Below are positions 14,824-18,577 of a DNA stretch of 18,577 nt, one piece after another. The DNA is from Peptococcaceae bacterium UBA3937 (GTDB lineage Bacteria > Bacillota > Peptococcia > DRI-13 > DTU073). Position 1 is the stretch's first letter. Each line of letters starts with the position of its first letter. The position numbers were made by a program, and so were the translations under genes. The DNA is taken from assembly GCA_002385735.1 (NCBI GenBank), contig DGEB01000021.1:1-18577 (forward strand). Direction: 5' to 3'. Below the pieces are notes generated by a model. That model searched no databases and had not been told where the DNA came from. It worked only from the letters and a program-made list of their open reading frames with translations.

Positions 14824-15083
14824 TAAAAAAACACGTCCCCCATCGACATGCTGGGACGAGTTTAACCCGCGGTACCACCCACTTTGAACAGCAGCGCTGT
14901 TCCCCTTTTTACGGTAACGGCGTAACCCGGACAGACCTTGGGGCCTGTCAGCTCTAAGGAGTGTCCTTCATTATCCTTTTCTGGCAGGGTTCTCAGTCCC
15001 GACCCCGCCTTCCTGTGCAGAAAAGGGATAACTACTCTCTCCCTCATCACTTTTATCCCACTGATGGATCACTTTTGTGTTAC
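14824..15083 (-). promoter_or_regulatory. T-box riboswitch controlling hisS-aspS
   Basis: The leader carries the T-box hallmark GGGTGGTACCGCG (14868-14880) followed by a terminator (CGTCCC 14853-14858 with GGGACG 14834-14839, then seven T). Stem I is clear: lower stem AGGGAG/CTCCTT (15039-15044 with 14956-14961), the conserved AGAGTAG side, and a long upper stem (15018-15031 with 14971-14983). The opposite side of the specifier loop is TGAAGGACA. GAC (Asp) is followed by A directly before the lower stem, the canonical specifier place; CAC (His) overlaps it by one base. Uncharged tRNA should stabilise the antiterminator and allow transcription of both synthetase genes. Confidence 0.92.
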
Positions 15084-15089
15084 TTTGTT

Positions 15090-15118
15090 ATTTTAAAGAA
15101 TTCGGAGGAGCTTGTCAA
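15090..15118 (-). promoter_or_regulatory. Near-consensus promoter of the T-box/hisS/aspS operon
   Basis: Minus-strand TTGACA (15113-15118, perfect), a 17-base spacer and TAAAAT (15090-15095, five of six). It lies within the last codons of hemZ, and the hemZ stop TAA (15093-15095) forms part of the -10. Start near 15083. Confidence 0.85.
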
Positions 15119-16682
15119 CTTTCCTGTTAATGATTTCCTCCAGCCGCTCCAGGTAAACCTGCACGTCTTTCGGGTTATAGATGTTCTCCAGGGTCCAGTC
15201 CGCATAATTCACCAGCTTACTGCCCGAACCAACCCCAAAGCCCAAAATAGTCTGCCTTTCCTCCATCATCAGGATGTTATAAAGACAGGCCTTGCCCGGT
15301 AAGGTGTACCCTACATTTTCCCCGTGGGCAAAGATTTCTTTTTGCCGGTACAGGTAATAGGGATGATAGCCGGCATCTTGCAGGCGCCGGTGGGCCAGGT
15401 CCATCATCTGGATCCCTTCGGAGGGCACCGGCAAGACGATTTTTTCCTGCCGGTAATAGGCGGCCCGTTTCATCGCCAAAGCGTGCAAGGTAATGTTTTC
15501 CGGAGCAAGTTGCAACACCTTCTCTAAAGTCGCTTCCAAAACAGTGCCCTTTTCCCCGGGTAAACCAATGATTAAATCCATATTCAGGATAGGAAGGCCA
15601 GTTTTCCTGGCTAACCTATAGGCTTCATATATCTCCTGCACCGTGTGTTGACGGCCGATCCTGACCAAAGTCTCATCAGACATGGTTTGCGGATTAATAC
15701 TTAAGCGGCTCAACTGATGCGCTTTCAAAACCCGCAATTTCTCTTCGCTTAAGGTATCCGGCCGACCGCCTTCCACCGTCAGTTCCCGCTCTCCGGTAAA
15801 GTCAAAACTCCGCTCCACCGTCGCTAAAAGATGGGCTAATTGTTCAGCCGACAATACTGTTGGCGTTCCGCCGCCAAGATAAACCGTCCGCACCTTAGCC
15901 CCGGTGCCGGAAAGGGCAGCTCCCACGGCGGCGATTTCCTTTTCCAGCCCGCTTAAATAAGCAGGCACTTGTGCACCCCACCTTTCAACGGAAAAAGCGG
16001 GGAAAGAGCAATAATGACAACGGGTGGGACAAAAAGGAATGCTTATATATATGCTGAGCAGCTTGCTTTCGTTCTGTTCCGCCAGGTACGGGCGTTGATA
16101 AAGGGCGACTCTGGTTAAAAGCTCCGCCCGTTTTCGGCTCAGGTCATAATCCTGGCATAAGTGCGCCACCGTCTTTTCCGCGGAACAGCCTGCATCCAAC
16201 AAACGATGGGCAATTTTGGTCGGCCTTACCCCGGTTAAAATACCCCAGGGACTAGGCTGAAGCACCAATAGCCGCACCAAGACCCGCTGAAAACACAGCC
16301 GTAACAAACGCCGCTGGCGGTGCTCTGTTTCCTCAGGGAAAGATTCCGCGAAAATCTTTTCCGTTTGCTGATCAACCAATCGGCCGTCCTTGAGCGCCGC
16401 AACCCGGATTTCCAGGGGCGCTTCCTTTTTTTCGATTTTCATGACCAGAGCCGGTCCTTCATCATTCGCTTGTACTTCAGCATTGACTGCACCGGAATCG
16501 GCGGATAGCTCATCCCCCGGAGCGGCCTGGAAAGACATTGACGTCTGGGCCCTCCCGGTCAACCAATAGACGGCGCCCTTTTCCTCTTCAACAAAGGACA
16601 GCCTGGGGAAATAGACCCGGAGTAAGTCATGGAGCACCCGGTAATCGGCCGGGTCAGGGGAAAGAACGATTAGTTTCTTCAT
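15093..16682 (-). CDS. hemZ: HemZ-like coproporphyrinogen III dehydrogenase (radical SAM)
   Basis: A 529-residue radical-SAM protein of the HemZ branch, related to HemN, thought to oxidise coproporphyrinogen III without oxygen; activity of HemZ proteins is less well proven than that of HemN. The first 200 or so residues are a HemZ-type N-terminal domain with the conserved WGILTGVRPTKI. The core has PFCPTRCHYCSFP, the CxxxCxxC cluster (Cys about 218, 222, 225), then VYLGGGTPTVLS, TVEGGRPDT, RLSINPQTM, NMDLIIGLPGE, and C-terminal GYHPYYLYRQKE and NVGYTLPGKACLYNI. These late motifs favour HemZ over plain HemN or HemW. ATG 16682 overlaps the stop of the MBL gene (ATGA), so they are translationally coupled; an ATG at 16691 is also in frame. 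Confidence 0.88.
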   Translation of the reverse strand: MKKLIVLSPDPADYRVLHDLLRVYFPRLSFVEEEKGAVYWLTGRAQTSMSFQAAPGDELSADSGAVNAEVQANDEGPALVMKIEKKEAPLEIRVAALKDGRLVDQQTEKIFAESFPEETEHRQRRLLRLCFQRVLVRLLVLQPSPWGILTGVRPTKIAHRLLDAGCSAEKTVAHLCQDYDLSRKRAELLTRVALYQRPYLAEQNESKLLSIYISIPFCPTRCHYCSFPAFSVERWGAQVPAYLSGLEKEIAAVGAALSGTGAKVRTVYLGGGTPTVLSAEQLAHLLATVERSFDFTGERELTVEGGRPDTLSEEKLRVLKAHQLSRLSINPQTMSDETLVRIGRQHTVQEIYEAYRLARKTGLPILNMDLIIGLPGEKGTVLEATLEKVLQLAPENITLHALAMKRAAYYRQEKIVLPVPSEGIQMMDLAHRRLQDAGYHPYYLYRQKEIFAHGENVGYTLPGKACLYNILMMEERQTILGFGVGSGSKLVNYADWTLENIYNPKDVQVYLERLEEIINRKVDKLLRIL

Positions 16683-17284
16683 TCTGCCCATCCGGTAAAT
16701 CTACTCAGATAAGGATTAAGTCTTTTTTCCTGCCCGATGGTGGTCTGCGGGCCATGACCGGGATAGACAGTGGTCTCATCCGGCAGAGCGGCCAGCTTCG
16801 TCTCCAGCGAACGCATCATTTCTTCCAGGGACCCGTCCGGAAAATCTGTCCGGCCGATGGTCCCGGCAAAAAGCGTATCTCCGCTGAAGCAAACACCCTG
16901 CCCAACGAGACAAATCCCCCCTTTGGTATGTCCGGGGGTATGCAGAACCGTCCACCGCAGCTTTCCCACTTCCAGGATCTGCCCGTCCCGCAAAAAGCCG
17001 TCCGCTTTGACCGCCGCCACCTCCGTCATCATGGCGCTGTCCTCCTCGTGAATGTAAAGGGGAGCACCTGTCGCCTTGTGCACATACGCGTTTCCTTCCA
17101 CATGATCATAATGCCCGTGGGTATTGACCAGATATTTCACCACAAGATCCAGGGCATTGATTTCCTCCAGGATTTTTTCCTCCGGCGCCCCGGGATCAAT
17201 CACCATCGCCTCTTTAGCCTCTTCATCATACACGAGATAGCAATTCGCCTGCAACATGCCTACCGGTATAATTTTGATCTTCAT
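16679..17284 (-). CDS. MBL-fold metallohydrolase (glyoxalase II-like)
   Basis: A 201-residue metallo-beta-lactamase-fold hydrolase. Metal ligands are visible: THGHYDH (His56, His58, Asp60, His61), His119 in HTPGHTKGG, Asp136 in FSGDTLF and the late His in YPGHGP. FAGTIGRTD is typical of the small YqgX/GloB-like clade, which hydrolyses thioesters such as S-lactoylglutathione or a bacillithiol equivalent; the true substrate is unknown. Length fits this single-domain clade and is shorter than classical glyoxalase II. The ATG at 17284 follows GGGAGGG. It ends in a four-base overlap with hemZ. This clade is often found next to hisS and dtd in Bacillota. Confidence 0.9.
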   Translation of the reverse strand: MKIKIIPVGMLQANCYLVYDEEAKEAMVIDPGAPEEKILEEINALDLVVKYLVNTHGHYDHVEGNAYVHKATGAPLYIHEEDSAMMTEVAAVKADGFLRDGQILEVGKLRWTVLHTPGHTKGGICLVGQGVCFSGDTLFAGTIGRTDFPDGSLEEMMRSLETKLAALPDETTVYPGHGPQTTIGQEKRLNPYLSRFTGWAE

Positions 17285-17375
17285 TTTTTTCCCTCCCGCC
17301 TTCTTCTTCCGTATTTCTTCCTTATTCTTGCTGTATTCATATCCTCGCTCTATTCCAAACCCTCACCGCATGTGG

Positions 17376-17825
17376 TTAAAACAACTTTTTGCTGTCCAGC
17401 AGGATGGTGACCGGACCATGATTGGCAATGGAAACAAGCATTTCCGCCTGAAAAACCCCTGTAGCCACGTTTACGCCCTGCTCCCGACAAGATTGAACAT
17501 AAAGCTTATAGAGCTGCTCCGCCTCTTTTGGAGCGGCCGCTTCCGTAAAGCTGGGCCTTCGCCCGTGGCGGCAATCACCAAACAAAGTGAACTGGGAGAT
17601 CACTAAAATTTCCCCGCCCACATCCTTGACTGATAAATTCAGCTTGCCGGCTTCATCCTCAAATATCCGCAAATGAACGGTTTTTTCCGCAAGATACCGC
17701 GCATCTTCCGGCCCATCGCCCTGGCCGACGCCTAACAAGACCACCAGCCCCCGGCCGATTTTCCCTACCGTTTCTTCCCCAACCGAAACAGCGCCGGATT
17801 TTACTCTTTGCACTACTGCCCGCAT
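17376..17825 (-). CDS. dtd: D-aminoacyl-tRNA deacylase
   Basis: DTD removes D-amino acids (and glycine from mischarged tRNA Ala) from tRNA, using the RNA itself for catalysis. The 149-residue product is of normal length and starts MRAVVQRV. It has the SQFTLFGD motif (about 77-84) and the Gly-cis-Pro motif in [11 protein letters not shown] (about 135-145); the usual residue before Gly is Asp or similar, here His. The ATG at 17825 follows GGAAGGGAAGCT. It lies 73 bases after relA, the classic relA-dtd arrangement in Bacillota, and about 90 bases before the MBL gene. Confidence 0.96.
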   Translation of the reverse strand: MRAVVQRVKSGAVSVGEETVGKIGRGLVVLLGVGQGDGPEDARYLAEKTVHLRIFEDEAGKLNLSVKDVGGEILVISQFTLFGDCRHGRRPSFTEAAAPKEAEQLYKLYVQSCREQGVNVATGVFQAEMLVSIANHGPVTILLDSKKLF

Positions 17826-17898
17826 AGCTTCCCTTCCTCTCTAGCTCTCTTCCGCTTGCTCCTACCCTTATTGCTGTTGTCTCGAGCGTGTTTCATAT

Positions 17899-18577
17899 TT
17901 ATCTTTTGGGGATCACACGATTTACTTCCGTGACGTTTTTAATCCGTTTAATCTTTTCGATTAAATGATTAAGCTGCGCGATGCTGTGGATTTCCAGCCG
18001 CAGATTGATGATCGTCAGCTTATTTTTACTGATGCGCGCATTGACCGCATTGATCTGCAGCTTCATATCGGCAATCGCATTCATAATTTCCATCGTTAAA
18101 CGCGCCCGGTCAATGGCATAGACTTCTAATTCCACCTGGTAAACGCTTTCTTTACCCTGCTTCCAGGTTACCTCAACGATTCGGCCCCGGTCCTCCTTCA
18201 GGAAAGCCTGGACATTGGGGCAATCCGTCCGGTGGATGGAGACCCCTCTTCCCCGCGTAATATAGCCGATAACCGCATCCCCGGGCAAGGGGTTGCAACA
18301 ATGGGAAAGACGAACAAAAACACCATCGACCCCTTTGACGATAATCCCGTGAGCGCCATGCCTGGTTTTGTTCCTTTTCCCCTTTTGCAGCTCTTTTTGG
18401 ATTTCCGTCAAAGGTACTTCGGCAATTTCTTTCTTGACATCTTTATAGTATTCATCACGCACGCGGGTAATAATCTGGTATGGCGTAATGGTCCCTTCGC
18501 CCACCGCGGCAAACAGATCGTCAAAATGATTCAGGCTGAACTTTTTCGCCGTTTCCAGTAAACGCTCGGTTTTAAAC
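17899..18577 (-). CDS. relA: RelA/SpoT-type (p)ppGpp synthetase/hydrolase, C-terminal part
   Basis: The 3' 225 codons of a long Rel protein; the frame is open through the window edge (FKTERLLETAKKFSLNHFDDLFAAVGEG...), so the hydrolase, synthetase and TGS domains lie outside. Visible are the end of the helical domain, the zinc-finger/conserved-cysteine domain with VRLSHCCNPLPGDAVIGYITRGRGVSIHRTDCPN, and the C-terminal ACT domain (last 75 residues). These parts bind ribosomes and regulate the enzyme that makes and degrades (p)ppGpp during amino-acid starvation. The stop at 17899 is followed by dtd. I do not treat GTG 18504 as a start; it is internal. Confidence 0.97.
   Translation of the reverse strand, partial: FKTERLLETAKKFSLNHFDDLFAAVGEGTITPYQIITRVRDEYYKDVKKEIAEVPLTEIQKELQKGKRNKTRHGAHGIIVKGVDGVFVRLSHCCNPLPGDAVIGYITRGRGVSIHRTDCPNVQAFLKEDRGRIVEVTWKQGKESVYQVELEVYAIDRARLTMEIMNAIADMKLQINAVNARISKNKLTIINLRLEIHSIAQLNHLIEKIKRIKNVTEVNRVIPKR

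Noticed and set aside
14862..15050. 62-codon minus-strand frame upstream of hisS
   Set aside because: It lies wholly inside the T-box leader; the sequence is explained by stem I, the T-box motif and the terminator.
16538..17410. 290-codon plus-strand frame
   Set aside because: Antisense to hemZ and the MBL gene, with no ribosome site or family motif.

Overview
The window is an 18.6 kb stretch of a Bacillota chromosome, most likely a clostridial or Limnochordia-type lineage. Every convincing gene lies on the minus strand, so transcription runs from high to low coordinates. The core order is relA(3' end) - dtd - MBL-fold hydrolase - hemZ - [T-box] - hisS - aspS - [6S RNA] - GGDEF/EAL - tcdA - trxA - rarA - nifS - mnmA - PRC-barrel - 50-aa zinc ribbon - AI-2E-type transporter. 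This closely follows the Bacillus subtilis relA-dtd-hisS-aspS-(bsrA/6S)-tcdA-rarA-cymR-nifS-mnmA neighbourhood. Here the MBL gene, hemZ, trxA and the GGDEF/EAL gene are added, and the cysteine regulator cymR is absent between rarA and nifS.

Region by region: (1) 16679-18577 carries the stringent-response enzyme RelA (C-terminal part only), D-aminoacyl-tRNA deacylase, a glyoxalase-II-like hydrolase and a radical-SAM HemZ-like protein; the last two overlap by ATGA. (2) 11584-15118 is a hisS-aspS operon driven by a near-consensus promoter inside the end of hemZ and controlled by a T-box. The specifier loop of that T-box reads GAC (Asp) in the canonical position, with an overlapping CAC (His). 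(3) 11228-11555 holds a promoter, a structured RNA read here as 6S RNA, and a strong intrinsic terminator. (4) 9373-11109 is a membrane-anchored GGDEF-EAL protein. (5) 3670-9297 contains tRNA and sulfur genes (tcdA, nifS, mnmA), thioredoxin with its own promoter, leader inverted repeat and terminator, RarA and a PRC-barrel protein. (6) 2469-3665 holds a small zinc-ribbon gene coupled to an AI-2E-type permease.

The low-coordinate end (1 to about 2460) looks different. It is visibly AT-rich and has an extended gene-poor spacer. It carries an unfamiliar secreted protein of about 442 residues: a signal peptide, a very long Lys/Asp/Asn repeat region and a C-terminal domain with 16 cysteines, partly spaced every fifth residue. 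A thioesterase gene follows, and directly after its stop codon there is a second, start-less copy of the same signal-peptide end running off the window. This accessory end is the best candidate for something undescribed. The other notable points are the dual-codon T-box, the 6S RNA locus and the small zinc-ribbon gene.

The core genes connect translation quality and tRNA biology (hisS, aspS, dtd, tcdA, and mnmA with its sulfur donor NifS) with stress and nutrient signalling (RelA, 6S RNA, T-box, c-di-GMP). All identifications rest on reading motifs by eye; no database search was run.
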